Positions 33,825 through 43,484 of a stretch of DNA of 64,000 nt are shown piece after piece. Location: NCBI RefSeq assembly GCF_014695385.1, contig NZ_JACJOD010000032.1, positions 1-64,000 on the forward strand. Direction: 5' to 3'. How positions within the stretch are numbered: the first letter of the stretch is position 1; each line of letters starts with the position of its first letter. The DNA is from Trichocoleus sp. FACHB-46 (GTDB lineage: Bacteria > Cyanobacteriota > Cyanobacteriia > FACHB-46). Position numbers and translations under genes: made by a program. The notes beneath the pieces were generated by a model. That model was not told where the DNA came from. It saw only the letters and a program-made list of their open reading frames with translations, and ran no database searches.

Positions 33825-35087
33825 ATGTCCTCACAGTCTTACGATTTAATTCTGCGTCATTGCCGTCTATTGCGATCGCCAGATGCTTTAGAGTCTGTGG
33901 ATGTTGGCATCCAAGCAGGCAAGATTATGGCGATCGCACCTCACTTGGAGGCTACAGCCCAGCAAGAACTAGATATGCAGGGACAGTTGGTGAGCCCTCC
34001 TTTTGTAGAATCCCATATCCATCTAGATTCAGCTCTGACAGCAGGAGAACCTCGCTGGAATGAAAGTGGCACATTGTTTGAAGGAATTGAAATTTGGCGC
34101 GATCGCAAGCAAAGTTTGACCTTAGAGGATGTGAAACAACGCGCGATCGCCACCCTAAAGCAACAAGCAATGCAAGGTGTGTTGTTTGTTCGTAGTCATG
34201 CCGATGTCAGCGAAACGAATTTAACGGCGTTGCAAGCTTTACTGGCGGTGCGGGAGGAAGTGCAGGATTGGATCACGCTGCAAGTCGTGGCATTTCCGCA
34301 GGATGGCATTTACGGCAACCCTCAGAATCAGGCGTTGATGGAGGAAGCCCTGAAACTCGGTGTAGATGTAGTGGGCGGGATTCCCCATTATGAACTGACG
34401 CGAGAAGATGGGGTGCGATCGGTACAACAGGTGTTTGAGTGGGCACAGCAGTACGATCGCTTGATTGACATACATTGTGATGAGATTGATGATGATCAGT
34501 CACGGTTTTTGGAAGTTGTGGCGGCATACGCGATTCGCACTGGGTTGGGATCACGGGTAACAGCCAGCCATACCACGGCCTTTGGGTCTTATAACAATGC
34601 CTATGCTTACAAGCTGATGGGGTTTCTTCAGCGGGCACAACTTAATTTTATTGCCAATCCGCTGATCAACATCACGCTGCAAGGCAGGACAGATACTTAC
34701 CCGAAACGACGTGGGGTCACTAGGGTGAAAGAGTTGTGGCAGCAAGGATTGAATGTGAGTTTGGGCCATGATTGCGTGCAAGATCCTTGGTACAGCTTGG
34801 GCACAGGTAACATGCTGGATGTGGCGTTTATGGCAGTGCATGTCTGCCAAATGACGGGGATGGGAGAGATCGATGCCTGCTATGACATGGTGACTTGGCA
34901 GGGAGCCAAAACGCTGGGTTTGGGAGATCAGTATGGAGTGGAGGTGGGAAAGCCTGCAAATCTAATTGTATTGGCGGCCAGCGATCGCTATGATGCAATT
35001 CGTCGTCGAGCCTCGGTACGGTATGTGATTTCGCAGGGGAGGTTGTTGGTGGAGATGGAGCCAACCAAGATGATTTGGCATAGATAA
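33825..35087 (+). CDS. codA: Cytosine deaminase-like amidohydrolase
   Basis: This 420-residue amidohydrolase has metal ligands in ESHIHLDSAL (His-x-His), IDIHCDEIDD and SHTTAFGSYN, and the late aspartate in SLGHDCVQDPW. GTLFEGIEIWRDRK resembles bacterial CodA/AtzC-type deaminases. It would convert cytosine to uracil, or a related N-heterocycle. It stands alone between the DUF4278 terminator and the flavoprotein gene. Substrate is by family only; close relatives act on other compounds. Confidence 0.85.
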   Translation: MSSQSYDLILRHCRLLRSPDALESVDVGIQAGKIMAIAPHLEATAQQELDMQGQLVSPPFVESHIHLDSALTAGEPRWNESGTLFEGIEIWRDRKQSLTLEDVKQRAIATLKQQAMQGVLFVRSHADVSETNLTALQALLAVREEVQDWITLQVVAFPQDGIYGNPQNQALMEEALKLGVDVVGGIPHYELTREDGVRSVQQVFEWAQQYDRLIDIHCDEIDDDQSRFLEVVAAYAIRTGLGSRVTASHTTAFGSYNNAYAYKLMGFLQRAQLNFIANPLINITLQGRTDTYPKRRGVTRVKELWQQGLNVSLGHDCVQDPWYSLGTGNMLDVAFMAVHVCQMTGMGEIDACYDMVTWQGAKTLGLGDQYGVEVGKPANLIVLAASDRYDAIRRRASVRYVISQGRLLVEMEPTKMIWHR

Positions 35088-35233
35088 CATCTTTGTTTTT
35101 TGTTTGTGCACCTTACAAGCCAGAGGCTGTGAGTTCTCTAGCGTCAATTTGGCTCGCTTCTTCCCCTGGGGCAAAGTAAAGCCAGCGAAAAGATGCCATC
35201 CTGAAAAAAGATGTTGTAAAGAATGTAAGAGTG

Positions 35234-36739
35234 ATGGACGAGCGATCGCCACGGATAGTGATTGTGGGGGCTGGTTGGGCTGGTTTAGGGGCAGCTCACC
35301 ATTTGGCGAAGCAAGGCTATGATGTAACGCTGTTGGAGGCAGGTGCTTATCCAGGTGGGTTGGTAGCAGGCTGGAAAACGCCAGGTGGTCGCTCCATCGA
35401 GGCTGGAATTCATGGCTTCTGGTATCCTTATCGCAATATTTTTTCTTTAGTAGATCAACTGGGACTAAAGCCTTTCACTCCCTGGACTCGGTCTTCGCAA
35501 TATTCCCCCGTGGGGCTAGAGGTGGAGTCACCGATTTTTCAAGATCTGCCGCGTCTACCTACACCGCTTGGTACGTTTCTCTACACGCAGTTCAAGCGCT
35601 TACCCTTGCGCGATCGCCTCTCAGCCTTGCCGCTACTGTATGCGTTGATAGATTTCGACAACTCCGATGCTGCATGGCGACGCTACGACTCTGTGACAGC
35701 GCGAGAACTCTTCAAGGATTTTGGGGTTTCTGCTCGACTCTACCGGGAATCCTTTGAACCGATGTTGCTGGTGGGCCTATTTGCGCCGGGAGAGCAATGT
35801 TCAGCAGCGGCAGCCTTGGGCATGCTTTATTACTTCATCTTGGCCCACCAACCCGATTTCGATGTGGTTTGGTGTCGGGGCACTGTGGGTGAGATGATCT
35901 TCCGACCTTGGGTGCAGCAGATTGAGCAAGCGGGCGGCAAAGTGCTGACCCAGCGACGAGTGAGCGATGTGCGTTTAGATAGCCGAGGCCAAGCCACAGG
36001 TGTAGTTTGCGGAGATGAAATATTTGATGCCGATGCGGTGATCTTCGCCGTGGGGGTGACGGGAATGCAGAAAATTGTCAGTGGCAGCCCCATGCTCCGC
36101 AACCGTCGAGAGTTCCGCGATTTGATGAACCTGAGCGCGATTGATGTCATGGCGACTCGCTTATGGTTCGATCGCAAAATTGAGATTCCTCGCCCCTCCA
36201 ATGCTTGCTTTGGCTTCCAAGCCACCACAGGCTGGACGTTCTTTGACCTGAATGCACTCCACGATGAGTTCCGAGACGAGCCAGGAACCGTGGTGGAAGC
36301 AGATTTTTACCACGCCAACCAATTCCTGCCCTTGAGTGACACAGAAATTGTGCCCTTAGTACAGCGCGACTTAGCCACCTGCATTCCCGCCTTCCACGAA
36401 GCCAAGGTGATTGATAGCGGTGTGGTACGACTGCCTAGAGCGGTGACTCACTTTGCCCCTGGCAGCTACCGCTACCTGTTGCCAGCAGAAACCAGTATCA
36501 GCAACCTGTTTATGAGCGGTGACTGGGTGGTAACCCGCCACGGCTCCTGGTCTCAAGAGAAGGCCTATGTGACGGGATTAGAAGCAGCTAACTTAGCGAT
36601 TGCCCAACTCCGACGAGGCACACCCGCCACAATTTTGCCTGTAGAACCCGATGAACCTCATATTCAGACCATGCGATCGCTAAATCAATCTCTCCGGAAT
36701 TGGGGACAAAGTATCTTGCCTAACTTCTGGTTGCCCTGA
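35234..36739 (+). CDS. FAD-dependent oxidoreductase, carotenoid desaturase-like
   Basis: This protein of about 501 residues has the dinucleotide-binding start RIVIVGAGWAGLGAAHHLAKQGYDVTLLEAG, then PGGLVAGW and GIHGFWYPYRNIF. This is the phytoene/zeta-carotene desaturase and amine-oxidase-like pattern, and the C-terminal FAD motif (NLFMSGDWVV...GLEAANLAI) matches it. Substrate is uncertain: the paralogue set in cyanobacteria includes CrtP, CrtQ and related enzymes, and this is closest in style to unassigned members. An ATG at 35234 follows a GTG one codon earlier. Confidence 0.8.
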   Translation: MDERSPRIVIVGAGWAGLGAAHHLAKQGYDVTLLEAGAYPGGLVAGWKTPGGRSIEAGIHGFWYPYRNIFSLVDQLGLKPFTPWTRSSQYSPVGLEVESPIFQDLPRLPTPLGTFLYTQFKRLPLRDRLSALPLLYALIDFDNSDAAWRRYDSVTARELFKDFGVSARLYRESFEPMLLVGLFAPGEQCSAAAALGMLYYFILAHQPDFDVVWCRGTVGEMIFRPWVQQIEQAGGKVLTQRRVSDVRLDSRGQATGVVCGDEIFDADAVIFAVGVTGMQKIVSGSPMLRNRREFRDLMNLSAIDVMATRLWFDRKIEIPRPSNACFGFQATTGWTFFDLNALHDEFRDEPGTVVEADFYHANQFLPLSDTEIVPLVQRDLATCIPAFHEAKVIDSGVVRLPRAVTHFAPGSYRYLLPAETSISNLFMSGDWVVTRHGSWSQEKAYVTGLEAANLAIAQLRRGTPATILPVEPDEPHIQTMRSLNQSLRNWGQSILPNFWLP

Positions 36740-36905
36740 GTCACGGACGGTACAAAACGCCAACATTGTTAAATCACCCTCGTCGAAGCAGGGAGTGGGC
36801 AATTCCTCCGCGATAGAATGGACAGACAAAACCGTGCAGCCTGCCACAGTCTGAAGGTCATTGCCCATTTGGGTAGGCGGCACAATTGGTTGCCTGAGGT
36901 AGTGG

Positions 36906-37868
36906 ATGGTACGGATCAACGAGCTCAACCGATGCTACAGAGTCCTGGGACTAAAACCAGGCGCATCTCTGGATGAAATCAACCAAGCTTACAAAGACTT
37001 GGCTCGACAGTGGCATCCCGATCGCGTGCCCCAAGACGATTCTGAACGGCAGCACGAAGCCCACGAAAAACTGAAAGAAATTAATGAGGCGCGAGACCTG
37101 TTACGGTCTTGCCATGCCAAAGCCGGAGCCAAACGAAACCAAACTGCCAGTAAAAGTACCGCCAGCAAAAGTACTCCCCCCACTCCACCACCTGCCCCAC
37201 CTCCACCACCAAAAGCCACCCCACCTAAGGCTACTTATCACCCCCCTAGGGCTACTTACCAAACCCCTACTGCGGCTCAACCCCCTAAACCTGCGGCTCA
37301 GCCACCTAAGCCTGCTGCTTACCCGCTGCACCCTTACTTGCGATCGTCCTACTACGCGGCTTACGAAACTCAAACTTCTCCTGCACCAGAACCTAAATCT
37401 CCCTACCCTCAGCCTCAAGCATCTGACTATCCTGCCTACCCAACCCAAACACCCACCCATCAAGTCCCCAAATATCAAACGCCTCAAGTTCCTAAATATC
37501 GAGGCCCTGACCTGAGTGGCAGTGATTTCCAGGGGGCAAACCTCAAAGAAAAAGACTATGCCAATCGCAACTTAAGCGATGCCAATTTAAGCAACGCTGA
37601 CCTCAGCGACGCTTTTCTGCACAACGTCAACCTCAGCCACGCCAAACTATTCCGCGCCAAACTATTCCGCGCCAATTTATTGCAAGCTGATTTAAGTTAT
37701 GCCGACCTGAGAGAAGCCAACTTAATGGGGGCTGATTTGAGTGGGGCTAATTTGAGTGGCGCTGATCTCACTGGTGCCCGGGTTGGGATCAATAATCGTT
37801 TGATGGTTAAGCTGACGGGAGCTAATCTATCCGGGACTATCATGCCCGATGGCACTATTCACTCATAG
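36906..37868 (+). CDS. J-domain protein fused to pentapeptide repeats
   Basis: This 320-residue protein has residues 8-65 as a DnaJ J-domain with the HPD motif (QWHPDRVPQ), so it can stimulate DnaK. Residues about 80-200 are a Pro/Ala/Thr-rich disordered linker with repeated AAQPPKP and ATYxxP units. Residues about 205-315 are pentapeptide repeats (A(D/N)LSxA) forming a right-handed beta helix. Such fusions occur in cyanobacteria; the helix may place Hsp70 at a client or surface. It stands alone with no obvious operon partner. Confidence 0.9.
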   Translation: MVRINELNRCYRVLGLKPGASLDEINQAYKDLARQWHPDRVPQDDSERQHEAHEKLKEINEARDLLRSCHAKAGAKRNQTASKSTASKSTPPTPPPAPPPPPKATPPKATYHPPRATYQTPTAAQPPKPAAQPPKPAAYPLHPYLRSSYYAAYETQTSPAPEPKSPYPQPQASDYPAYPTQTPTHQVPKYQTPQVPKYRGPDLSGSDFQGANLKEKDYANRNLSDANLSNADLSDAFLHNVNLSHAKLFRAKLFRANLLQADLSYADLREANLMGADLSGANLSGADLTGARVGINNRLMVKLTGANLSGTIMPDGTIHS

Positions 37869-37947
37869 TTTGTCTAGGAGGCAGAAATGTTTGGCAGGGC
37901 GAGCTGAGCAGCGATCGCGTTCCTAATTTGTTTAATCACGACATTCC

Positions 37948-39075
37948 ATGAAAACCGCTACCGATAAATTGATCGCCGCTAATAATCAATTCGGTTTCAA
38001 GCTTTTTTCGGAACTGCTCAAGCAACAGCCTAACCAAAATATTTTTGTCTCTCCACTCAGCATTTCGATCGCGCTTTCTATGCTCTACAACGGCGCTGTC
38101 GGCCAAACCCAAGCAGAAATGGCGATCGCCTTGGGCTTGCAGAATATGAGCGTCCAGGAGGTGAATCAAGCCAATGCTGAGCTTATTAAGCAGTTGGAAA
38201 GCTTGCCAGATGTGCGAGTGGCGATCGCAAATTCACTTTGGGCGGCACCAAATCTACGCTTTCGGTCTGAATTTTTACAGCGAGTTCAAGAGTTTTATCA
38301 AGCAGAAGTGCAGAATTTGGACTTTAGTCGTCCTGACGCAGCAACAACGATTAATCAATGGGCAAATGATCAAACACATGGCAAGATTCAGCAAATTGTG
38401 CAGCAGCTTAGGCCAGCCACAATTCTAGTTTTACTTAACGCCATCTACTTCAAAGGTAACTGGAGCGATCGCTTTGACCCATCGCAGACCCAGCCAGGGA
38501 TGTTTACTCTCCTAGATAGCAGTCAAAAGCAAGTTCCCATGATGAGGCAGTTTAATGAATACTGCTGTTACCAAGGTGAAGATTTTCAAGCAGTCAGAAT
38601 TCCCTTTAAGGACAAACGCCTCAGTCTAGATATCTTTTCACCTCCTTCTCTGGCTCAGGTGAACAGTTTTTATGAGAGCTTGAGGTCGGGGAGTGGGTCT
38701 AAATGGCTCGATCAGTTTCCGCCAAAGTCTATTACTCAACGTTTGATCAACCTTACGATGCCTAGCTTTCAGCTAGAGTATGAAACGAAATCCGCACTGA
38801 AGCAGGCTCTAGTGAGCTTAGGTATGAAGCAAGCCTTTGATGAAACAGCTAATTTCTCGCAACTCTGCAAGGACAGCGCTGCTATTAGCCAAATTACTCA
38901 CAAAACTTTTTTTGAGGTCAACGAAGCAGGAGCGAAAGCGGCGGCTGTGACTGCGATCGATGTGGAAAGAGGTTTACCTCCTACTTTGACTATCGATCGC
39001 CCGTTCTTCTGTGCTATTCGAGATCAGCAAACTGGAGCAATTTTATTTATGGGTGTCATTGTCGATCCTGCATAG
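37948..39075 (+). CDS. Serpin-family serine protease inhibitor
   Basis: This 375-residue protein is full-length serpin size. Seen features are NIFVSPLSISIALSMLYNGAVG (helix B region), LLNAIYFKGNW, and the reactive-loop hinge NEAGAKAAAVTA, which matches the small-residue inhibitory hinge. The downstream conserved end (IDRPFFCAIRDQQTGAILFMGVIVDP) is also present. It should trap a serine or cysteine protease by loop insertion. No signal peptide was seen, so it is probably cytoplasmic. Confidence 0.93.
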   Translation: MKTATDKLIAANNQFGFKLFSELLKQQPNQNIFVSPLSISIALSMLYNGAVGQTQAEMAIALGLQNMSVQEVNQANAELIKQLESLPDVRVAIANSLWAAPNLRFRSEFLQRVQEFYQAEVQNLDFSRPDAATTINQWANDQTHGKIQQIVQQLRPATILVLLNAIYFKGNWSDRFDPSQTQPGMFTLLDSSQKQVPMMRQFNEYCCYQGEDFQAVRIPFKDKRLSLDIFSPPSLAQVNSFYESLRSGSGSKWLDQFPPKSITQRLINLTMPSFQLEYETKSALKQALVSLGMKQAFDETANFSQLCKDSAAISQITHKTFFEVNEAGAKAAAVTAIDVERGLPPTLTIDRPFFCAIRDQQTGAILFMGVIVDPA

Positions 39076-39130
39076 GCCCAGGAGTAGCGGTGTATGGCAG
39101 CGAGCTTACTCTACCACCTAGGAACACCCA

Positions 39131-39355
39131 TTACCTTGACTCAAGCTGCTCTGGAGCCAAGGTTTGCAATAAACTATCTAATTTCTCTTCTGGGCAATAC
39201 TCAATCAACGATTCAAATGCTTCTAGCAACTTAGCCGCACTATCCCCCAGAAGCGGACTCAACCCCCAAACATCCTGTACCCAGTCTTGAGGCAAGGTAT
39301 CCTCAAAAATGAGCTGTTCTAAGAGCTGTTTGGCTTCTGGCTTAGAGATAGGCAT
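39131..39355 (-). CDS. Hypothetical 74-residue acidic protein
   Basis: This small helical protein, MPISKPEAKQLLEQLIF at the start and EEKLDSLLQTLAPEQLES at the end, is leucine- and glutamate-rich. I do not recognise a family. It is convergent with the serpin gene and lies just after it. Composition and a clean ATG suggest it is a real gene. Confidence 0.5.
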   Translation of the reverse strand: MPISKPEAKQLLEQLIFEDTLPQDWVQDVWGLSPLLGDSAAKLLEAFESLIEYCPEEKLDSLLQTLAPEQLESR

Positions 39356-39403
39356 AAAATCCTTGGCGGTCAGTAGAACACTACGTTGACTTTAGCGATC
39401 GCG

Positions 39404-40183
39404 CTAACGATTCGCAACACTCATTTCTGGCTGAGTTGCCGCTTGGCGCTTGACTTCATAGAAACGGCAAGCGAGCTGTCCTAAAGTGTAGAGCAAAGCA
39501 GCATCACTCGATGCTCCCACTACAGGCCCAATCAGAGGCAAGATTTCCACAAAGCTCAGACCTAGCTTTAAGACACCAGAGCCACCTACTGACAAACCGA
39601 AAATCGCCAGCACTTCACCACGTCGGGTCGGATCGGTGAGCGGAAAGCCATAAACTGCTGCAATGCGATAAATCATCTCAGCTTGGAGGGCGGTGACTGC
39701 CGCTATATCCACCGCAAACAGAGCTAGCGCTAAGGGAGGGATAAAATTGGTCAGTAGGCCAATGCCGCCTGCCTTCAGCGAAGTATCCGAAATAATCCGC
39801 TGAGCCAATTGCTCTGGCGTTTCTAAGGGATAGGTTTGCCGCAGTTGGTCTACTTCCCGCTGCGCCTTTTGAACATCTACTTGACCGAGCGCCGCCATCA
39901 GTAAATTAATTCCTGGAACCTTGGCCGCAAATTTCACCAATGGATTCTCTGCAATGGGAGTGACGAATTTGCCCACAGTTTCGGTGGTTTGCTCTAGCGA
40001 TCGCTGCACAGATGGACCAATCGTTTCACCAATCGCTGCCGTAGTCGTGCTGACATTACCTGTTGTGGCTTGCAAGACTTCGGTTGCTGCTTGCGCCATC
40101 CGAGTGGCTGTGGCGATCGCGTCCTGCATCGGATCAGAGGTGGAGTCTGCCCGTTTGGAACTCTCTTTATCTGCTACTGCCAT
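39404..40183 (-). CDS. Membrane-associated EcsC/DUF697-like protein
   Basis: In this 259-residue protein, residues 1-80 are polar and Thr/Ala-rich, like a disordered or coiled segment. Residues about 85-250 contain a hydrophobic hairpin region (GGIGLLTNFIPPLALALFAVDIAAVTALQAEMIYRIAAVYGFP) and a later pair (FVEILPLIGPVVGASSDAALLY) typical of EcsC/DUF697-like proteins. Function is unknown; it is probably membrane attached. It stands alone on the minus strand. Confidence 0.65.
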   Translation of the reverse strand: MAVADKESSKRADSTSDPMQDAIATATRMAQAATEVLQATTGNVSTTTAAIGETIGPSVQRSLEQTTETVGKFVTPIAENPLVKFAAKVPGINLLMAALGQVDVQKAQREVDQLRQTYPLETPEQLAQRIISDTSLKAGGIGLLTNFIPPLALALFAVDIAAVTALQAEMIYRIAAVYGFPLTDPTRRGEVLAIFGLSVGGSGVLKLGLSFVEILPLIGPVVGASSDAALLYTLGQLACRFYEVKRQAATQPEMSVANR

Positions 40184-40331
40184 AGGTACCCGGAACTATA
40201 CTGTTCTACTACTGACTAAGTTCTACGGTAGCGATCGCCACAGCTTGATGGCCTCTATCTCCTGATAGTGATTGTGCCTTGTCATGGGCTGATTTACTGA
40301 TTTGTAGAGCAAGCGGCGATGAAGCAGTTGA

Positions 40332-40790
40332 TTAGAAATTCCCTTCCGCAACTTGCAGACAAGTGAGTCCTTGTCTTCTCCACATCTTCACTACCTGATC
40401 GCGATCGTCAAGCACAAAGAAGACATTATAGCGACCTTGAATGAATTGTTCGTAGATCTCCTTTTTGACGATAAAGTCTGGTCTAGAATCTTCCGTTCTT
40501 CTCATCCAGAGCGCATCATATTCCACTTCATGATCGGCTAGCCAGGCTTCAGTTTCTGGTTTGTATTCAGCAGGCCGCCCAGAAACCAACAAAATGGCAA
40601 ATCCTCTCTCTTTGTACATCTGAACAATATCTCGACAAAACTCATGAGCTAAGTCTTTCCCTAAAGCTCGATAAAAAGCTTTCCAGTTCTTGGGTCGGGA
40701 GCGCATGTAGTGTTGTCGATGGTAGATATTGCAGAGCGTACCATCTAAGTCACAGATGAGTGCTTTAGGCAGAGGTTTGTCGGAGGTCAT
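40332..40790 (-). CDS. HAD-type polynucleotide 3'-phosphatase-like protein
   Basis: This 152-residue protein has the HAD motif I ALICDLDGTLCN (DxD), motif II ILLVSGRPAEY and the C-terminal acidic motif VFFVLDDRDQVV. The pattern resembles the phosphatase half of T4 polynucleotide kinase (PseT), without the kinase part. It may remove 3'-phosphates from nucleic acid ends. All catalytic aspartates are present. No neighbour suggests a pathway. Confidence 0.75.
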   Translation of the reverse strand: MTSDKPLPKALICDLDGTLCNIYHRQHYMRSRPKNWKAFYRALGKDLAHEFCRDIVQMYKERGFAILLVSGRPAEYKPETEAWLADHEVEYDALWMRRTEDSRPDFIVKKEIYEQFIQGRYNVFFVLDDRDQVVKMWRRQGLTCLQVAEGNF

Positions 40791-40879
40791 GGCACAAATA
40801 GCTGGGCTGGAGCACAGCTTGTAAATATGCCACCCTACACAACGACTTCTCTAAATTGCGCCTAGCGTCAGATAGACTC

Positions 40880-41158
40880 TCAAAACAGGCCTAAGGTTAT
40901 GGACTGATCGATTGGCAGCGTGGCTCCAATGCCTAGCCACAGCGTGATCAGTGTCCCAAGCAGAAAGATAGTAGTCGCTACAGGACGGCGGAAGGGGTTT
41001 TGGAACTTGTTAACGTTCTCAATAAAGGGAATCAACATTAGTCCCAAAGGAATTGAGGCATTGAGCAGTATACCCAGGAATTTGTTGGGGACAATGCGGA
41101 AAATTTGAAACGTGGGATAGAGATACCACTCTGGCAAAATTTCTAAAGGAGTGGCGAA
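40880..41158 (-). pseudogene. C-terminal fragment of petD (cytochrome b6f subunit IV)
   Basis: The frame reads [20 protein letters not shown] through [14 protein letters not shown] to the natural end SITLGLF, which is the C-terminal half of PetD (normally 160 residues). Homology begins at about 41158; the frame upstream is short and closes at a TAG (41189-41191), so the N-terminal transmembrane part is missing. A full gene is not present here. It might be translated from the TTG at 41137, but a functional subunit IV is unlikely. It is probably a duplication remnant. Confidence 0.75.
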
Positions 41159-41226
41159 GTTTAGCGATCGCCTTGGTGCTCTGTCTGGCTAATTCTTCCA
41201 AAACTGTTCTAATCTTCCGAAGACTT

Positions 41227-42122
41227 TTAGCTATGGCTCCGATAAGCTGTGGGGGTCAGTCCAGTTTGCTCCTGGAATACTCTAGTAAAGTGACTTTGGC
41301 TCTTGAAACCAAGCTGTAGCAAGATTTCTAAAATTGTTAGTTCTTGCTTGGCTAACAACCATTTGGCACGTTCAATCCGGCATTGGGTTACGAACTGATG
41401 GGGAGCCAAGCCCGTAGATTGCTTGAATAAAGTGGCGAAGTAATGCGGACTCATTTGCACGATCGCAGCGATTTCCACTAATCGTAAGTCTTGGTCTAAA
41501 TGATCGTGAATATAGGTAATCGCTTGGTTGAGCTTATGGGGTGGTAAGCCACCTGTGTATTCTCTCAGGAGCGATCGCTGGGTAGAGTATCGCTGGAACA
41601 GATGGGCTGAGAGTGCTGTCGCCATAGCATCGGCATAGAGGCGGCTATCTGTGCCACTAGATTCCAACTCGGTTTTGAGTGTGAGGCCAATTTGTTGAAT
41701 CAAAGGGTCGCGAATTTTATGTTGGGGCATGATGGCAACTGAGCCTGTCTCTAGGGATGTAGCAGCGACCTGAGCAACAAAGTGAGGCTCTGATAAAGCT
41801 GAATAAACTCAGCTCCGCGATCGCAGCGAGCTTGAGGATGAGACTGATTCGCTGGAAAGATACCGATATCACCAGGTCTATATCGCTCTAGTTGCCAACG
41901 GCTCCCGCGCTTCAGCTCTACCTCAAACTGCCCCATGCAAATCGTAATGACGTGCTGGGCACAATAGCAATCAAGCAGTTCATGGGCCGACAGGTGATGG
42001 TGTGCCAAGTGAATGCCTTGCCAACCAGCGACCACGCTAGAACAAAGTGGAGCACTGACGAGCAATTGCTGCCACACTCCTGATTGGGTTAAATCTACAT
42101 GGGGCAGTTGGGCCTCTAACAT
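41227..42122 (-). pseudogene. AraC-family regulator split by a one-base frameshift
   Basis: Two frames make one protein: 42122-41751 (N-terminal cupin-like sensor half, ending after FIQLYQ) and 41730-41227 (C-terminal half with the AraC DNA-binding domain: LRLVEIAAIVQMSPHYFATLFKQSTGLAPHQFV and LQLGFKSQSHFTRVFQEQTG). In the shifted frame the gap reads EPHFVAQVAATSLETGSVAIMPQHKI, joining the halves. One base appears lost near 41792. The HTH half could still be made as a fragment from ATG 41730. A sequencing error is possible. Confidence 0.8.
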
Positions 42123-42226
42123 CCCAGTATCAATTTTGGATCGCAGTTCCTAGTTTACTGAGTTGTAGCAACCTATCTAATAAGTGATAAACATAGGTGA
42201 TGAATGGCAGCAAGTCGCAACCCTGC

Positions 42227-42376
42227 CTAACCGTCGGACTGTACGGCAGGGTTGCGAATACTTGAGGTAGGAACGTCCGGGGAAGACGACAATCCCCAAG
42301 TAATTAAACCTGCGCTGGCAAAAAGGGTAGCTACCACAAAGACGATAGGACCCCATGAAATTCCTTGTCTAGGCAT
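42227..42376 (-). CDS. Small 49-residue membrane protein
   Basis: The frame ATG...TAG gives MPRQGISWGPIVFVVATLFA, then SAGLITWGLSSSPDVPTSSI and a polar end. Residues about 9-29 form one transmembrane helix. The gene is too short for common gene finders. The codon use and composition (hydrophobic core, short polar tail) resemble small cyanobacterial thylakoid or membrane proteins, but no family is recognised. The last third overlaps an imperfect inverted repeat (CGCAACCCTGCC and GGCAGGGTTGCG, 42217-42256) that could act as a terminator or stabilising hairpin. Confidence 0.5.
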   Translation of the reverse strand: MPRQGISWGPIVFVVATLFASAGLITWGLSSSPDVPTSSIRNPAVQSDG

Positions 42377-42621
42377 AAAATTTGATGGTTATCCTGAACT
42401 CCACCCGTAATTATGCTTAGCCTTTTTCAGACGGATGCAATTCTTGTCTAGACCTTGTTCTAATCTTGTTATTTGCCAGAGTTTCTTAAAAGTAGCTTAA
42501 AAAATTGTCTGAATTCGCAAATCTCTTCCTTAAGGTGAACGACAGACATTAAACATGCTAAAAATACACTTGCCAGGAAGCCCACAATCCCCATCTGTAA
42601 GCATTTAGCGGGTCTAGCGAG

Positions 42622-43392
42622 CTATAAGGCCAACAGTAGAGCTGAATAACCTGCGGCCCCAACTAAAAAAGCCCAAAACCGGCTTTCTCTGTCGTCTGGC
42701 AGTTCTTCCTTCAACACATTCAGCACAATGCCACCCGCTAAGAAGGCAAACAAAACCGCGATCGCCGCTTGAGGAACTTGAGTGCCGCTGCCAATCACCC
42801 ACCCAGCCATCACAGAGGCGGCCAATATCCAACGGCCCACTTGGTCATAGTACTTCTTGTGATGCTCGCGCAGGCCATAGTCATTAACCACAAAATGCAA
42901 AGCCATAGCCACTGCAAAAAGTAGCAAACTGGCGAACCCAGCTTCTTCTCGATGCAGCAGAAGATAACCAATCAAGGCATTGTAAAGGGCAAACGACCCC
43001 ATATGCAGCCAGAAGACACCTGTTTCCGTCACATCTCCTTGGCCAGATTCGCGGTTACGCCGTCGTGAAATTTTTGCAGTTCGCTCCAATCCATAGAAAA
43101 CTGCTAACCCTACCAACGCCACCAAATAGACATGGTGCTCCAGAAACGTCCATCCTTTACCCCAGGTTTCGCGGAGAGTTTCTTGAGCTGCACTCAGATC
43201 TGGCAGAACATGGACAAAGACATAGGCCACCGACACACCACTGCCAAACGACAACCAACGGCTACGAGGAACAGCTTCAAGAAAACGTAGGTTGCTAGAG
43301 AAAAGATGCACCAGAACCAGTGCTACAGCCGACAGACCTGATACCAGGGTGAGATTAAACGGTGCAGCCACTATAGGTTCGGTAGGAGACAT
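42622..43392 (-). CDS. ZIP-like multi-spanning membrane protein
   Basis: This 256-residue protein has about eight hydrophobic segments. It carries a histidine pattern in FLEHHVYLVALVG (about 83-95), FWLHMGSF (about 127-134) and MALHFVVNDYGLREHHKKYYD (about 163-185), which resembles ZIP-type metal transporters or their relatives. Metal transport is inferred. It is in single-gene context. Confidence 0.6.
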   Translation of the reverse strand: MSPTEPIVAAPFNLTLVSGLSAVALVLVHLFSSNLRFLEAVPRSRWLSFGSGVSVAYVFVHVLPDLSAAQETLRETWGKGWTFLEHHVYLVALVGLAVFYGLERTAKISRRRNRESGQGDVTETGVFWLHMGSFALYNALIGYLLLHREEAGFASLLLFAVAMALHFVVNDYGLREHHKKYYDQVGRWILAASVMAGWVIGSGTQVPQAAIAVLFAFLAGGIVLNVLKEELPDDRESRFWAFLVGAAGYSALLLAL

Positions 43393-43484
43393 TAGCTCAG
43401 CGCCCCTCTTATGCTACTTGCTACAAAGATCTCATGATCCCTGAAATAGGTTGTAACTTAATACACTTCTTTAAGGTGATGCCT

